Origin: Ruegeria haliotis
GTDB lineage: Bacteria; Pseudomonadota; Alphaproteobacteria; Rhodobacterales; Rhodobacteraceae
Reading direction: 5' to 3'
DNA length: 64,000 bases
Assembly (NCBI RefSeq): GCF_013377785.1
Contig: NZ_JABXWT010000004.1
Span: forward strand, 62,001-126,000
This document shows positions 8,923-19,449 of this stretch, piece after piece. The first letter of the stretch is position 1; each line of letters opens with the position of its first letter. The position numbers and the translations under genes were made by a program. The notes beneath the pieces are model-generated. The model made no database searches. It was not told the origin of the DNA and saw only the letters and a program-made list of their open reading frames with translations.

Positions 8923-10457
8923 CGACCCTGACCCTGATCCCTGGCTCAGTTTCATTGCACCAGCTTGAGCAGGTATTCCGAGAAGAATGCGCCGTGCGGC
9001 TGGACCCGTCCTGTCGCCCTGCCATTGAGGCAGCGCATCAGCGCATCGCCGACGCCGCCGCCGGAGATGCAGCGGTTTACGGCGTCAATACCGGCTTTGG
9101 AAAACTGGCCAGCGTCAAGATTGCGCCCGAAGATACCGCCACATTGCAGCGAAACCTGATCCTCAGCCATTGCTGCGGGGTCGGTCCTGCGATCCCCCGC
9201 GCCCATGCCCGCCTGATGATGGTGCTGAAATTGCTTAGCCTCGGTCGCGGCGCATCGGGTGTTCGGCTTGAACTGGTCGATTTGCTGGAAGGGATGCTTG
9301 AAACTGGCGTGACACCGGTGATCCCGGCACAAGGGTCGGTGGGCGCGTCGGGCGATCTTGCGCCCTTGTCCCACATGGCTGCTGTCATGATGGGTGCGGG
9401 CGAGGCCGAGTTCGAAGGCACCGTGATGCCCGGCGATGCGGCGCTGACCGCCGCAGGGTTGAACCCCGTAGAACTGGGTCCAAAGGAAGGACTGGCGCTG
9501 ATCAACGGCACGCAATTCTCGACTGCCTTCGCGCTGGCAGGGCTGTTTGGGGCCTGGCAGGCGGCGCAAAGCGCGCTGATCACCTCGGCGCTGACGACAG
9601 ATGCGATCATGGGCTCGACGGCCCCCTTGCAGCCGGAAATCCATACGTTGCGGGGTCATCGGGGTCAGATCGAGGCGGGTGCCACCATGCGCGCCCTTTT
9701 GGCGGGCTCGGTTATTCGCGAAAGCCATCGTGACGGCGATACGCGGGTGCAGGATCCGTATTGCATTCGCTGTCAGCCGCAAGTTGTCGGCGCGGCCATG
9801 GATGTGCTGCGGCAGGCCGCAACCACGCTGGAAATCGAGGCCAATGCTGCCACCGACAATCCTCTGGTTTTGTCCAAGACAGGACTGATTGTCTCGGGTG
9901 GGAATTTTCACGCTGAACCGGTGGGCTTTGCCGCCGACATGATCGCACTGGCTTTGGCGGAAATCGGTGCTATCGCACAACGTCGCATCGCCCTGATCGT
10001 CGATCCGGTGCTGAGCTTTGATCTGCCGCCGTTCCTGACCCCTAATCCAGGGTTGAATTCAGGCTATATGATTGCCGAGGTGACCACCGCCGCATTGATG
10101 AGCGAGAACAAGCATCTCGCCAATCCTTGTGTGACGGACAGCACGCCAACTTCTGCCAATCAGGAGGACCACGTCTCGATGGCGGCGCATGGCGCACGAC
10201 GTTTGGGGCAGATGGTCACGAATCTTGAGCGTATCCTGGGGGTCGAATTGTTGTGTGCCACGCAAGGGATCGAATTCCGCGCGCCGCTGCCAACAAGTGC
10301 GGCGCTGCAAAGCGTGATGGCGCGTCTGCGCGCGGTTGTGCCAAGCTTGGAAGATGACCGATATGCCGCTCCGGATATTGAGGCAGCCTCGGTCCTGATC
10401 GCCAGCGGTGAGATCGCCCGTGGCACCGGGGTCGAAATGCCAGAGCTAGGGGCATGA
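8919..10457 (+). CDS. hutH: Histidine ammonia-lyase HutH
   Basis: A 512-residue enzyme that deaminates L-histidine to urocanate, the first step. The Ala-Ser-Gly triplet that cyclises into the MIO prosthetic group is present within [16 protein letters not shown] (around residue 145). Other family blocks include YGVNTGFG near residue 50 and QEDHVSM near 415. The start is GTG at 8919, overlapping the hutI stop. The 3' end overlaps hutG by ATGA. Confidence 0.96.
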   Translation: MTTLTLIPGSVSLHQLEQVFREECAVRLDPSCRPAIEAAHQRIADAAAGDAAVYGVNTGFGKLASVKIAPEDTATLQRNLILSHCCGVGPAIPRAHARLMMVLKLLSLGRGASGVRLELVDLLEGMLETGVTPVIPAQGSVGASGDLAPLSHMAAVMMGAGEAEFEGTVMPGDAALTAAGLNPVELGPKEGLALINGTQFSTAFALAGLFGAWQAAQSALITSALTTDAIMGSTAPLQPEIHTLRGHRGQIEAGATMRALLAGSVIRESHRDGDTRVQDPYCIRCQPQVVGAAMDVLRQAATTLEIEANAATDNPLVLSKTGLIVSGGNFHAEPVGFAADMIALALAEIGAIAQRRIALIVDPVLSFDLPPFLTPNPGLNSGYMIAEVTTAALMSENKHLANPCVTDSTPTSANQEDHVSMAAHGARRLGQMVTNLERILGVELLCATQGIEFRAPLPTSAALQSVMARLRAVVPSLEDDRYAAPDIEAASVLIASGEIARGTGVEMPELGA

Positions 10458-11257
10458 CCGATCCTGTCGAAATCAGCCGGGGTAATAGTCCGGTCGTTCT
10501 GGGGTTGCCGCATACGGGCACATTTGTACCCGCAACGATCGATGCAAAGCTGAACGCCTGTGGCAAGGCGCTGGCAGACACGGACTGGCACATTCACACG
10601 CTCTATGACGGGGTCTTGCCGGATGCCACGATGGTGCGTGCGACATTCCACCGTTACGTGATCGATGCAAACCGTGACCCAGCGGGCACGTCACTGTATC
10701 CGGGGCAAAACACAACAACGCTTGTGCCGCTGACAGATTTCGATGGGCAGGATATCTGGGATATTCCACCCACGGCAAAAGATATCGCAGAGCGGCGAGA
10801 CGTTTTTCATGCGCCCTATCATGCAGCGCTTGCGGCCGAGCTGGATCGCGTAAGGGCGATCCACGGTTTTGCCATACTCTACGATTGCCATTCGATCCGG
10901 TCACGGGTTCCCTTCCTGTTCGACGATGTGTTGCCGGATTTCAATGTTGGTACCAATCTGGGCGCCACCTGTGACCCGGAAATCGAAAACCGTGTGATGT
11001 CGATATGTCAGGCGGCGGAAGGCTACAGCTTGGTTCTGAATGGTCGCTTCAAAGGCGGCTGGACCACGCGCCACTACGGACAGCCAGCCAATGGGTTTCA
11101 CGCAATTCAGATGGAGCTGGCACAAAGCACGTATCTGAGTGCCGAAGCCCCACCTTGGACCTTTGATACAGGCAAGGCAGATCGAATGCGCGCTCACCTG
11201 AAAGATATTCTCGAAAGCCTGGCCGATTGGGCCCCGCAGACCGGAGGAAAGATATGA
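10454..11257 (+). CDS. hutG: N-formylglutamate deformylase HutG
   Basis: A 267-residue member of the N-formylglutamate amidohydrolase family, which hydrolyses N-formyl-L-glutamate to glutamate and formate, the last step of the pathway. Supporting motifs are [13 protein letters not shown] at the N-terminus, [10 protein letters not shown] near residue 75, a LYDCHSIRS metal-site motif near 140 and [11 protein letters not shown] near 200. It overlaps hutH and hutU by four bases at each end. A second, diverged family member lies at 23976-24722 in a different context. Confidence 0.93.
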   Translation: MTDPVEISRGNSPVVLGLPHTGTFVPATIDAKLNACGKALADTDWHIHTLYDGVLPDATMVRATFHRYVIDANRDPAGTSLYPGQNTTTLVPLTDFDGQDIWDIPPTAKDIAERRDVFHAPYHAALAAELDRVRAIHGFAILYDCHSIRSRVPFLFDDVLPDFNVGTNLGATCDPEIENRVMSICQAAEGYSLVLNGRFKGGWTTRHYGQPANGFHAIQMELAQSTYLSAEAPPWTFDTGKADRMRAHLKDILESLADWAPQTGGKI

Positions 11258-12936
11258 CCGATCCCCGCAAGAATACCCGTGACGTATACCCGCCCACAGG
11301 CCCCGAGCTGAACGCCAAAAGCTGGATGACCGAAGCCCCGATGCGGATGCTGATGAACAACCTGCATCCCGATGTGGCCGAGAACCCGCATGAACTGGTG
11401 GTTTATGGCGGCATTGGCCGTGCCGCGCGGACCTGGAAGGATTTTGACACCATCATTGCCAGCCTCAAGGATCTGGAAGAGGACGAAACGCTGGTGGTGC
11501 AATCGGGCAAGCCGGTGGCGATTGTGAAGACCCACACGGATGCACCGCGGGTATTGATCGCCAATTCGAACATCGTGCCACACTGGGCCAATTGGGATCA
11601 TTTTAACGAGCTCGATAAGAAGGGCTTGATGATGTACGGCCAGATGACGGCTGGATCGTGGATCTACATCGGCACGCAGGGCATCGTGCAGGGCACGTAT
11701 GAGACCTTTGCCGAGGCGGGGCGTCAGCACTATGGCGGTGACCTCACCGGCAAGTGGATCCTGACCGGAGGTCTGGGTGGTATGGGCGGTGCACAGCCTT
11801 TGGCCGCAGTGTTTGCCGGTGCCTGTTGTCTGGCGGTTGAATGTAACTCCGACAGCATCGATTTCCGCCTGCGCACCAAGTATCTGGATGAAAAGGCCGA
11901 GACTCTGGATGAGGCGCTTGTGATGATCGACCGCTGGACCAAGGCGGGAGAGGCCAAGTCTGTAGGCTTGCTGGGCAATGCCGCCGAGATATTCCCCGAA
12001 ATCTACCGCCGCATGCAAGCGGGTGGTATGCGGCCCGATATTGTGACTGACCAGACCTCGGCCCATGATCCTATCAATGGCTATCTGCCGCTGGGCTGGT
12101 CGATGGCGCAGTGGAAAGACAAGCGAGAAAGCGATCCCAAAGCAGTTGAAAAGGCGGCCTGTGCCTCGATGAAGCAGCACGTGGCTGCGATGGTTGATTT
12201 CTGGAACGCGGATGTGCCGACGCTGGATTATGGCAACAACATCCGACAAGTCGCTCAGGATGAAGGGTTGGAGAACGCCTTTGCCTTCCCCGGTTTTGTC
12301 CCGGCCTATATCCGCCCGCTGTTCTGTCGCGGCATCGGTCCATTCCGCTGGTGCGCGTTGTCAGGTGATCCCGAGGATATCTATAAAACCGACGCCAAGA
12401 TGAAAGAGCTGTTCCCCGAGAACACGCACCTGCACAACTGGCTGGATATGGCGCAAGACCGCATCGCCTTTCAGGGCCTGCCTGCGCGGATCTGCTGGAT
12501 CGGTCTGGGAGATCGCCACAAGGCCGGTCTGGCCTTCAACGAGATGGTGCGTAGTGGTGAATTAAAAGCGCCCGTTGTCATCGGGCGTGACCATCTGGAC
12601 AGCGGTTCGGTCGCCTCACCCAATCGCGAGACCGAAGCGATGAAGGATGGCTCGGATGCCGTGTCAGACTGGCCGTTGCTGAACGCGCTGGTCAACACGG
12701 CTTCGGGCGCGACCTGGGTATCGCTGCATCACGGTGGCGGCGTTGGGATGGGCTTTAGCCAGCACGCGGGCGTTGTGATCTGTGCAGATGGGACCGACGC
12801 GGCGGCCAAGCGGTTGGAGCGTGTTCTATGGAACGATCCGGCATCAGGTGTCTGGCGTCATGCCGATGCAGGTTATGAGGACGCAAAAGACTGCGCGCGC
12901 GACCATGGCCTGCGTCTGCCCGGCATTTTGGGCTGA
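11254..12936 (+). CDS. hutU: Urocanate hydratase HutU
   Basis: A 560-residue urocanase that converts urocanate to imidazolonepropionate using tightly bound NAD+, the second step. The glycine-rich NAD block [13 protein letters not shown] is present near residues 169-181, and the family block [13 protein letters not shown] near 408-420. The start is set at ATG 11254 ([10 protein letters not shown]), which overlaps the hutG stop and has GGAGGA just upstream; an in-frame ATG 27 bases earlier is less likely. Last gene of the hut operon. Confidence 0.95.
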   Translation: MTDPRKNTRDVYPPTGPELNAKSWMTEAPMRMLMNNLHPDVAENPHELVVYGGIGRAARTWKDFDTIIASLKDLEEDETLVVQSGKPVAIVKTHTDAPRVLIANSNIVPHWANWDHFNELDKKGLMMYGQMTAGSWIYIGTQGIVQGTYETFAEAGRQHYGGDLTGKWILTGGLGGMGGAQPLAAVFAGACCLAVECNSDSIDFRLRTKYLDEKAETLDEALVMIDRWTKAGEAKSVGLLGNAAEIFPEIYRRMQAGGMRPDIVTDQTSAHDPINGYLPLGWSMAQWKDKRESDPKAVEKAACASMKQHVAAMVDFWNADVPTLDYGNNIRQVAQDEGLENAFAFPGFVPAYIRPLFCRGIGPFRWCALSGDPEDIYKTDAKMKELFPENTHLHNWLDMAQDRIAFQGLPARICWIGLGDRHKAGLAFNEMVRSGELKAPVVIGRDHLDSGSVASPNRETEAMKDGSDAVSDWPLLNALVNTASGATWVSLHHGGGVGMGFSQHAGVVICADGTDAAAKRLERVLWNDPASGVWRHADAGYEDAKDCARDHGLRLPGILG

Positions 12937-13136
12937 ATTCGACGGCCGAAACGTGTTGAGCGTTCCGGCTTTTACCACTACCAACTTTATGGCCCTGTCC
13001 GGGTTGCCTTTGAATTTGTCAGAACACCTTAGCGCTAACGCCGAAATTTGCGGTTTAAGAAATGGAATGTATCGGCTAGGCCTACGTTCCTAAGTAGCCC
13101 GCCAGGCCAACGACAACTGAAAAGGTAGCTCGTCCG

Positions 13137-14186
13137 TTGCTCGATCTTTCAACTGTCCGTTCCGTTCTTTCGGACGAATACGACCTCGCCCCTTCGGCCA
13201 CTTTGGCCAACGAAATGCAGGATATCTACGCGCGTATGGACCGCGTGGTCAGCCCGCCGGACTGGGCCATATATGCCCCTTATGTCCGCGCGATCAATGT
13301 GCTTAAGAAACAGCGTAACGCTGTGATCTTGGGGCACAATTACATGACGCCTGAGATTTTTCATGGCGTCTCAGACTTTGTCGGCGATAGCCTGCAGCTG
13401 GCGATGAAAGCCAGTGAGGTCGAAGAGGACGTGATCGTACAGGCCGGCGTGCATTTCATGGCCGAGACGTCCAAGATTCTGAGCCCGCAAAAGATTGTTC
13501 TGATGCCGGATATGCAGGCGGGTTGTTCACTGGCAGAATCGATCACCGCCGAGGGAATCGATGAAATGCGCGTCAAATACCCCGGCGCACCGGTTGTCTC
13601 TTATGTGAATACCACGGCCGAGGTGAAGGCGGGTTCGGATATCTGCTGTACCTCCTCCAACGCGGTTCAGATCGTGAACGCGATGGACAGCGATACGGTC
13701 ATCATGACGCCGGATCAGTATCTGGCGCAAAATGTAGCCAATGAAAGCCACAAGAATGTTGTGTATTGGCCGGGCTCTTGCATCGTGCACGAACAATACA
13801 CGCCGCAGGATCTGCGCGAATTCCGCGAGTGGAACCCTGGTACGCGTCTGATTGCTCATCCCGAGTGTCCCCCCGATGTGGTGGCCGAGGCCGATTTCTC
13901 CGGCTCGACCAGCGGCATCATCAAATACGTGCATGACGAAAAACCCGAGCGTGCGATGCTGATCACCGAATGCTCTATGGCCTCGAACATTGCGGATGAA
14001 TTGCCAGAGGTCGATTTTGTCGGGCCCTGCAACATGTGCCCCTACATGAAGAAAATCACGCTGGAAAAGATCTTGTTCGTTTTGCACACGATGGAGGGGC
14101 AGGTCGAAGTCGCCGAGGATGTGGCCGTCAAGGCGCGCAAGTCGGTGCAGGCGATGATTGACCTGTCGCGCAAGCTTGGTCTCTGA
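13137..14186 (+). CDS. nadA: Quinolinate synthase NadA
   Basis: A 349-residue [4Fe-4S] enzyme that condenses iminoaspartate with dihydroxyacetone phosphate to quinolinate in NAD synthesis. Early blocks are VILGHNYMTPEIF and FVGDSLQLA. The probable cluster-binding cysteines lie in MQAGCSLAES, in the ITECSMASN region and in CNMCPYMKK near residue 300. The start is TTG at 13137, chosen because AAGGTAG lies about eight bases upstream and the N-terminus then matches long-form NadA; it is the least certain point. It begins nadA-nadB-nadC. The 200 bases between hutU and nadA show no recognised operator. Confidence 0.93.
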   Translation: MLDLSTVRSVLSDEYDLAPSATLANEMQDIYARMDRVVSPPDWAIYAPYVRAINVLKKQRNAVILGHNYMTPEIFHGVSDFVGDSLQLAMKASEVEEDVIVQAGVHFMAETSKILSPQKIVLMPDMQAGCSLAESITAEGIDEMRVKYPGAPVVSYVNTTAEVKAGSDICCTSSNAVQIVNAMDSDTVIMTPDQYLAQNVANESHKNVVYWPGSCIVHEQYTPQDLREFREWNPGTRLIAHPECPPDVVAEADFSGSTSGIIKYVHDEKPERAMLITECSMASNIADELPEVDFVGPCNMCPYMKKITLEKILFVLHTMEGQVEVAEDVAVKARKSVQAMIDLSRKLGL

Positions 14187-14192
14187 TCTGAC

Positions 14193-15761
14193 ATGACGGA
14201 CATCACCACGGATCGTGTCATCATCGTGGGTGCGGGTATTGGTGCGCTTTATGCTGCGTTGAAATTTGCGCCGCGTCCGGTGGTCGTGATCTCGCCCGAT
14301 CCGTTGGGGCAGGGGGCCAGTTCGGCCTGGGCGCAGGGTGGTGTGGCCGCAGCGATGGACGTCGCGGACAGTCCTGAAAGCCACGCGGCAGACACCGTGA
14401 AAGCCGGGGCTGGGATGGTCGCGCCTGATGTTGCCGATCTGGTAACCCGCGAAGCACGCGCGTACATTCTCGATCTGACGACGATGGGCACACCGTTCGA
14501 CCGTACCAAGGGCGGAGATTACGTTTTGTCGCGCGAGGCAGCCCATAGTTTTGCCCGTGTGGTGCGGGTGAAGGGTGATCAAGCCGGCAGCGAAATCATG
14601 GCGGCCCTGATCGAACGGGTTCGCGAAACGCCGTCTATTCAGGTTCTGGAAGGTGTAATTGCTGTCGGTTTGGGGGTGGCGGATGCGCGCGTTACCGGCG
14701 TTGCGGTTCAGGACGCATCCGAGGGTGGTTCGGACACCGTGACGGTGCACGGTCCTGCTGTGCTGCTGGCGGGCGGTGGGTCGGGTGGGCTTTATGCTCT
14801 GACCACCAATCCGCCACGTATTCGTGGGCAGGTTATCGGAATGGCTGCGCGCGCCGGTGCCTTGATCGCGGATGCCGAGTTTGTCCAGTTTCATCCCACA
14901 GCTATGGACGTGGGCGCCGACCCCGCGCCTCTGGCGACCGAAGCCTTGCGCGGTGAGGGGGCGACCCTGATCAACAAGCATGGTGTGCGCTTCATGCAAG
15001 CCATCCACCCAGATGCGGAGCTTGCCCCGCGCGATGTCGTGGCCCGCGCAATTTTTGCCGAAGTGCAGGCGGGTAATCGACCAATGCTTGATACGCGGGC
15101 CGCCTTGGGGGAGCGTATCACCGAACTGTTCCCTGCCGTTGTCGACTATTGCCTCAGCAATGGTATCGATCCGACGCAAGACCCAATCCCGGTTGCCCCC
15201 GCTGCGCATTACCATATGGGCGGAATTGACACGGATACGCAGGGCCGGGCCAGTCTTGACGGATTGTGGGTCTGTGGCGAGGCGTCTTCGACCGGCCTAC
15301 ACGGTGCGAACCGGCTGGCATCGAATGGTCTGTTAGAGGCGCTGGTCTATGCTCGCATTTGTGCCGACGGTATTGCAGGTATTCTGCCTGCCGTCGACGA
15401 TGCCGCCCCGCTGGATATTCGATTTGCCAACGCTGGCATGTCTGCCAGCTCGGTGGCTGTACAGGAGTTGCGGCAGGTCATGACCCGTCATGTGGGCGTG
15501 GTGCGGGATCGCGCCGGGCTGATCCGGGCGCTTCAGACCATTGCGGCGCTCGAGGCGGATCACGCCGATGATCCGACGTTCAGAAACATGTGTGCCACCG
15601 CCACGCTGATAGCGGCCAGTGCGCTGATCCGCGAAGAAAGCCGCGGCGCGCATGAACGATCCGATTTTCCCGAAACTGCCAACGGGCAAGGTGAGCGATC
15701 CCGGATGCACCTGTCTGACGCGCTCGTCATTCGGGGCCAAGCCTGCAAGGAAATATCATGA
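14193..15761 (+). CDS. nadB: L-aspartate oxidase NadB
   Basis: A 522-residue flavoprotein that oxidises L-aspartate to iminoaspartate, the substrate of NadA. The N-terminal FAD dinucleotide fold is VIIVGAGIGALYAALK; other succinate-dehydrogenase-family blocks are SSAWAQGGVAAA, FVQFHPTAMD and HYHMGGIDTD, and the C-terminal FAD block reads STGLHGANRLASNGLLEA. The gene starts six bases after nadA and overlaps nadC by four, so the operon is tightly coupled. Confidence 0.95.
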   Translation: MTDITTDRVIIVGAGIGALYAALKFAPRPVVVISPDPLGQGASSAWAQGGVAAAMDVADSPESHAADTVKAGAGMVAPDVADLVTREARAYILDLTTMGTPFDRTKGGDYVLSREAAHSFARVVRVKGDQAGSEIMAALIERVRETPSIQVLEGVIAVGLGVADARVTGVAVQDASEGGSDTVTVHGPAVLLAGGGSGGLYALTTNPPRIRGQVIGMAARAGALIADAEFVQFHPTAMDVGADPAPLATEALRGEGATLINKHGVRFMQAIHPDAELAPRDVVARAIFAEVQAGNRPMLDTRAALGERITELFPAVVDYCLSNGIDPTQDPIPVAPAAHYHMGGIDTDTQGRASLDGLWVCGEASSTGLHGANRLASNGLLEALVYARICADGIAGILPAVDDAAPLDIRFANAGMSASSVAVQELRQVMTRHVGVVRDRAGLIRALQTIAALEADHADDPTFRNMCATATLIAASALIREESRGAHERSDFPETANGQGERSRMHLSDALVIRGQACKEIS

Positions 15762-16606
15762 GTTTTGCTACCCTGCCTGATCTGATCCTCGAGCCGATGA
15801 TCCGCAACGCTTTGATGGAGGATCTTGGCAGCTATGGCGATGTGACCACGCGCGTGGTGATCCCTGATGGTACAACCTATGAGGCCCGGTTGAATGCGCG
15901 TGAAGATGCCATTGTGTCGGGTATGCAGGTGGCGGTGATTGCTTTTTGCTTGGTAGACCCGTCGTTGGACATAAAAACCCATGTCAAGGATGGCGCGCCG
16001 TGCAAACGGGGCGACACGCTGATGACAATCAAAGGGGCCGTCGCGTCTATTCTCTCGGGTGAGCGGGTTGCCTTGAACTTTGCCGGCCGCCTGACCGGGA
16101 TCGCAACTCAGACGGCGACGTTTGTTGCGCAGACCGGGGGCACCGATGCGCGCATTACCTGCACGCGTAAGACCACGCCCGGACTGCGGAGTGTTGAGAA
16201 ACTGGCTGTGTTGCACGGCGGTGGCTTCAACCATCGCTATTCCTTGTCCGACGCGATTTTGATCAAGGACAATCACATTGCGGCGGCGGGTGGCATCCGT
16301 CAGGTGCTGGAGGCCGCCAAGGCTCAGGCCAGCCACATGATGGCGGTCGAGATCGAAGTGGACCGGTTGGATCAGCTTGCCGAGGTGTTGGAGGTTGGCG
16401 GTGCCTCGGTCGTGTTGTTGGACAACATGGATAACGAAACGCTGGGCAAGGCCGTTGCGATGGTTGACGGCCGTATAAAAACCGAAGCCAGCGGGAATGT
16501 GACGGTCGACCGGGTCGCGTCGATTGCGGCGACCGGGGTGGATTATATCTCATCCGGTGCGCTGACCCATTCCGCCCGTACGGTCGATCTGGGCCTGGAC
16601 TTCTGA
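15758..16606 (+). CDS. nadC: Nicotinate-nucleotide pyrophosphorylase NadC
   Basis: A 282-residue quinolinate phosphoribosyltransferase that forms nicotinate mononucleotide from quinolinate and PRPP, the third step of de novo NAD synthesis. Diagnostic blocks are ALMEDLGSYGDVTTR at the N-terminus, CTRKTTPGLRSVEKLAV near residues 128-144, ILIKDNHIAAAGG near 167 and SSGALTHSARTVDLGLDF at the C-terminus. It overlaps the nadB stop. No hairpin terminator is obvious in the 60 bases after it before the bioB control region. Confidence 0.95.
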   Translation: MSFATLPDLILEPMIRNALMEDLGSYGDVTTRVVIPDGTTYEARLNAREDAIVSGMQVAVIAFCLVDPSLDIKTHVKDGAPCKRGDTLMTIKGAVASILSGERVALNFAGRLTGIATQTATFVAQTGGTDARITCTRKTTPGLRSVEKLAVLHGGGFNHRYSLSDAILIKDNHIAAAGGIRQVLEAAKAQASHMMAVEIEVDRLDQLAEVLEVGGASVVLLDNMDNETLGKAVAMVDGRIKTEASGNVTVDRVASIAATGVDYISSGALTHSARTVDLGLDF

Positions 16607-16668
16607 CGACAAGCGGATCCGTGCGTCAAATTGGTTGATTTGAGGCAGGGGTGTTGCGTGATGAAGTT

Positions 16669-16678
16669 TTATCGATAA
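16669..16678. promoter_or_regulatory. BioR-type operator box 1 upstream of bioB
   Basis: TTATCGATAA fits the known alphaproteobacterial BioR operator TTATMKATAA exactly. It lies 44 bases before the bioB start and overlaps the AT-rich segment likely to hold the -10 element. BioR is a GntR-family biotin-operon repressor; its gene is not in this window. Confidence 0.75.
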
Positions 16679-16710
16679 TAAATCCACGGCAACGCAAGCT
16701 GCAGGAAATT

Positions 16711-16720
16711 TTATAGATAA
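16711..16720. promoter_or_regulatory. BioR-type operator box 2 at the bioB start
   Basis: TTATAGATAA also fits TTATMKATAA and ends one base before the bioB ATG, so bound repressor would cover the leader and ribosome-binding region. Its centre is 42 bases from box 1, four helical turns, so both boxes face the same side of the DNA. Confidence 0.75.
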
Positions 16721-16721
16721 A

Positions 16722-17702
16722 ATGAAGATCCCCTCTTCCGAATGGACCCGAGACTCCGCGCAAGCCGTTCATGACCTTCCGTTGATGGATTTGCTCTTCC
16801 GGGCACAAACCGTGCATCGCGAGCATTTTGATCCCAATAAGATCCAGACCTCGAAACTGCTGTCCATCAAGACGGGCGGGTGTGCCGAAGACTGCGCCTA
16901 TTGCTCGCAATCGGCCAGAAACGGATCGACCTTGCCGGCGTCAAAACTGATCGAGGTTCAACGCGTCTTGACCGAAGCGCGCAAGGCCCGTGATGGCGGT
17001 GCGACGCGGTTCTGTATGGGTGCGGCATGGCGCGAACCCAAGGCGCGGGATATGGGTGCGCTGGTGGCGATGGTCGAAGGGGTCAAAGCGCTCGGCATGG
17101 AATCCTGTATGACGTTGGGCATGCTGGACGACACTCAGGTGGTTCAGCTGCGCGACGCGGGGTTGGACTACTACAACCACAATATCGACACGTCGGAGCG
17201 GTATTATTCTGAGGTTATCACCACCCGTACATTTTCCGATCGCATCGATACGATGAACCGTGTGCAAGACGCTGGGATCAAGGTCTGTTCCGGCGGTATT
17301 CTGGGGATGGGAGAGCACACCGGAGACCGGATCGATATGTTGTTGACGCTTGCCAACATGACGCCACCGCCGGATTCGGTTCCGATTAACATGCTGATGC
17401 CGCAGGCGGACACTCCGCTGGCCGATGCGAAGCCGATCGAGCCGATCGAGTTTGTGCGCGTGATTGCCACTGCCCGTATCCTGATGCCCACCTCTTACGT
17501 GCGCCTGTCTGCTGGTCGCAGCGAGATGAGTGACGAGATGCAGACCATGTGCTTTCTGGCGGGTGCGAACTCGATTTTTGTGGGCGACACACTGCTGACG
17601 GCTGAAAACCCCGAAGAAGACAACGATTATGTCCTCTTTGCCAAGCTTGGTCTCCAAGCTGAGCAGGCAGATGAGCAGACCTGCACGGAAGCGGCCGAAT
17701 GA
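16722..17702 (+). CDS. bioB: Biotin synthase BioB
   Basis: A 326-residue radical-SAM enzyme that inserts sulfur into dethiobiotin. The radical-SAM cysteines are C54, C58 and C61 in [13 protein letters not shown]. Later blocks are GAAWREPK, the YYNHNIDTS motif and the VRLSAGR block, all typical of BioB. The ATG at 16722 directly follows a BioR-like box and has only a weak, distant AGGA, so initiation may be inefficient or depend on the leader. It leads bioB-F-D-A-G-C, in which every junction overlaps by four bases. Confidence 0.96.
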   Translation: MKIPSSEWTRDSAQAVHDLPLMDLLFRAQTVHREHFDPNKIQTSKLLSIKTGGCAEDCAYCSQSARNGSTLPASKLIEVQRVLTEARKARDGGATRFCMGAAWREPKARDMGALVAMVEGVKALGMESCMTLGMLDDTQVVQLRDAGLDYYNHNIDTSERYYSEVITTRTFSDRIDTMNRVQDAGIKVCSGGILGMGEHTGDRIDMLLTLANMTPPPDSVPINMLMPQADTPLADAKPIEPIEFVRVIATARILMPTSYVRLSAGRSEMSDEMQTMCFLAGANSIFVGDTLLTAENPEEDNDYVLFAKLGLQAEQADEQTCTEAAE

Positions 17703-18832
17703 ACGCAGTCGATCGGCTGGACTCCATGCTCGGCGTGCTTGAGGCCCGGCATCGGCGCCGGGTCTTGATGCCCGCGCACGGCTTGGATTTTGCGTCGAAC
17801 GACTATCTCGGGCTGGCCCAGTCACAGATCTTGCGACAGGCGGCACAAGAGGCGTTGGGGCGTGGTGTCCCGATCGGATCCGGTGGTTCGCGCCTGCTGC
17901 GTGGCAATCACGCCGAACATGAGGCGTTGGAGCAGGAAGCCGCCGCCTTTTTCGGGGCTGAGGCTGCGTTGTTCATGGGTGGTGGGTTTCAGGCCAATCA
18001 GGCCCTCTTTTCGTCCCTGCCAGCGGCCGGAGATCTGGTGCTGTACGACGATCTGATTCACGCCAGCGCTCATGAAGGTATGCGCACAGGTCGGGCAGAT
18101 ACCCGCGCGTTTCGTCATAACGATGTCGCTGATGCCAATCAGGTGGCTGGTGATTGGCGTGCTGCAGGTGGCATGGGTCAAGTCTGGCTCGCAGTTGAAA
18201 GCGTCTATTCGATGGAAGGCGATCTGGCGCCGTTGGATGATCTTGCCGCGATGGCCCGCCGGATTAACGCTATTCTTGTTGTCGATGAGGCCCACGCCAC
18301 CGGAGTTTTTGGGGCCTGTGGACGGGGTCTGGCACATGGTATGAACGCTGAAACCCTGACCCTGCATACTTGTGGCAAAGGGCTGGGTGTCTCGGGCGGG
18401 TTGATCTGCGGGGCCAAGGTGATGATCGACGCCCTGATCAATCGCGCGCGACCTTTCATCTTTGCCACTTCTCCATCACCGTTGAATGCGGCGTTGGTGC
18501 GATTTGCGATAAAAGAGCTAGCAGCGGATGACGGCCTTGTTCTGGCATCGCAGCACCGCATGCGTCATGCGCACGATGCCGCGCAGCGCATGGGTGTTGG
18601 TGCGACCGCCCTGAACAGTCAGATCATTCCTGTCGTGCTGGGTGATGAGGCGCGTACAATGACGCTCGCCGCCACATTGCAGGCGCAAGGCTTTGACGTT
18701 CGCGGCATACGCCCCCCAACGGTTCCGCGTGGCACATCCCGGTTGCGGATTTCGATCACCGGAAATGTCGAACTCGAGGATATTACCACGCTGTTCACTG
18801 CACTCGCTGCGCATCAATCGGAGGTCGCATGA
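17699..18832 (+). CDS. bioF: 8-amino-7-oxononanoate synthase BioF
   Basis: A 377-residue PLP-dependent alpha-oxoamine synthase that joins pimeloyl-ACP and alanine to give 8-amino-7-oxononanoate. Supporting blocks are [10 protein letters not shown] near residue 30, [19 protein letters not shown] near 60, [12 protein letters not shown] near 195 and the PLP-lysine region [12 protein letters not shown] near 222-233. Length is normal for the family. It overlaps bioB and bioD. Confidence 0.94.
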   Translation: MNAVDRLDSMLGVLEARHRRRVLMPAHGLDFASNDYLGLAQSQILRQAAQEALGRGVPIGSGGSRLLRGNHAEHEALEQEAAAFFGAEAALFMGGGFQANQALFSSLPAAGDLVLYDDLIHASAHEGMRTGRADTRAFRHNDVADANQVAGDWRAAGGMGQVWLAVESVYSMEGDLAPLDDLAAMARRINAILVVDEAHATGVFGACGRGLAHGMNAETLTLHTCGKGLGVSGGLICGAKVMIDALINRARPFIFATSPSPLNAALVRFAIKELAADDGLVLASQHRMRHAHDAAQRMGVGATALNSQIIPVVLGDEARTMTLAATLQAQGFDVRGIRPPTVPRGTSRLRISITGNVELEDITTLFTALAAHQSEVA

Positions 18833-19449
18833 GCGCGTTGATCGTTACGGGAACCGACACGGGTGTCGGAAAGACTGTCTTTGCGGCGGGGCTGACTGCG
18901 GTGCTGGGCGCTTGCTATTGGAAGCCGGTGCAATCGGGCCTGGAGGATGCAACCGATAGCGAAACGGTGCGCAGTTTTTCGGGTGCAGAAGTGCTGCCGG
19001 AGACCTATCGCCTCAACCTGCCGGCCTCGCCGCATCTTTCGGCCGAGGATATGGGGGTCAAGATCGATCTGTCGCGACTTGCCCTGCCACAGGTTGATGG
19101 ACCGCTGGTCGTCGAAGGGGCGGGGGGTGTCATGGTGCCTCTCAACCGTCAGGCCTTCTATCTTGATCTGTTTGCACAATGGCGCGCTCCGGTCATTCTG
19201 GTCGCGCGCACGGCATTGGGAACGATAAACCATACTTCGCTATCTTTGATGGCGCTGCGCAATGCAGGGTGTGAGGTTGCAGGCGTCGCTTTTGTCGGGG
19301 ACCCACAGCCCGAGGTCGAACAGACCATCGTCCAGATGTGCGATGTCCGGCATTTGGGGCGCTTGCCGTTCCTTGCAGAATTGACCCAACAGACCCTCTC
19401 GGACGCATTCACGGCTATCGACATCGAAGCAATACGGAGGTTCCTGTGA
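18829..19449 (+). CDS. bioD: Dethiobiotin synthetase BioD
   Basis: A 206-residue ATP-dependent carboxylase/cyclase forming dethiobiotin from 7,8-diaminononanoate and CO2. The P-loop GTDTGVGKT lies at residues 8-16, followed by WKPVQSGLED and, near residue 90, the VVEGAGGVMVPL block of the family. It overlaps the bioF stop and the GTG start of bioA. Confidence 0.94.
   Translation: MSALIVTGTDTGVGKTVFAAGLTAVLGACYWKPVQSGLEDATDSETVRSFSGAEVLPETYRLNLPASPHLSAEDMGVKIDLSRLALPQVDGPLVVEGAGGVMVPLNRQAFYLDLFAQWRAPVILVARTALGTINHTSLSLMALRNAGCEVAGVAFVGDPQPEVEQTIVQMCDVRHLGRLPFLAELTQQTLSDAFTAIDIEAIRRFL

Noticed and set aside
13527..15215. A 562-codon minus-strand open frame
   Set aside because: It lies antisense to nadA and nadB, both complete with catalytic motifs; its His/Arg-rich composition is typical of antisense frames.
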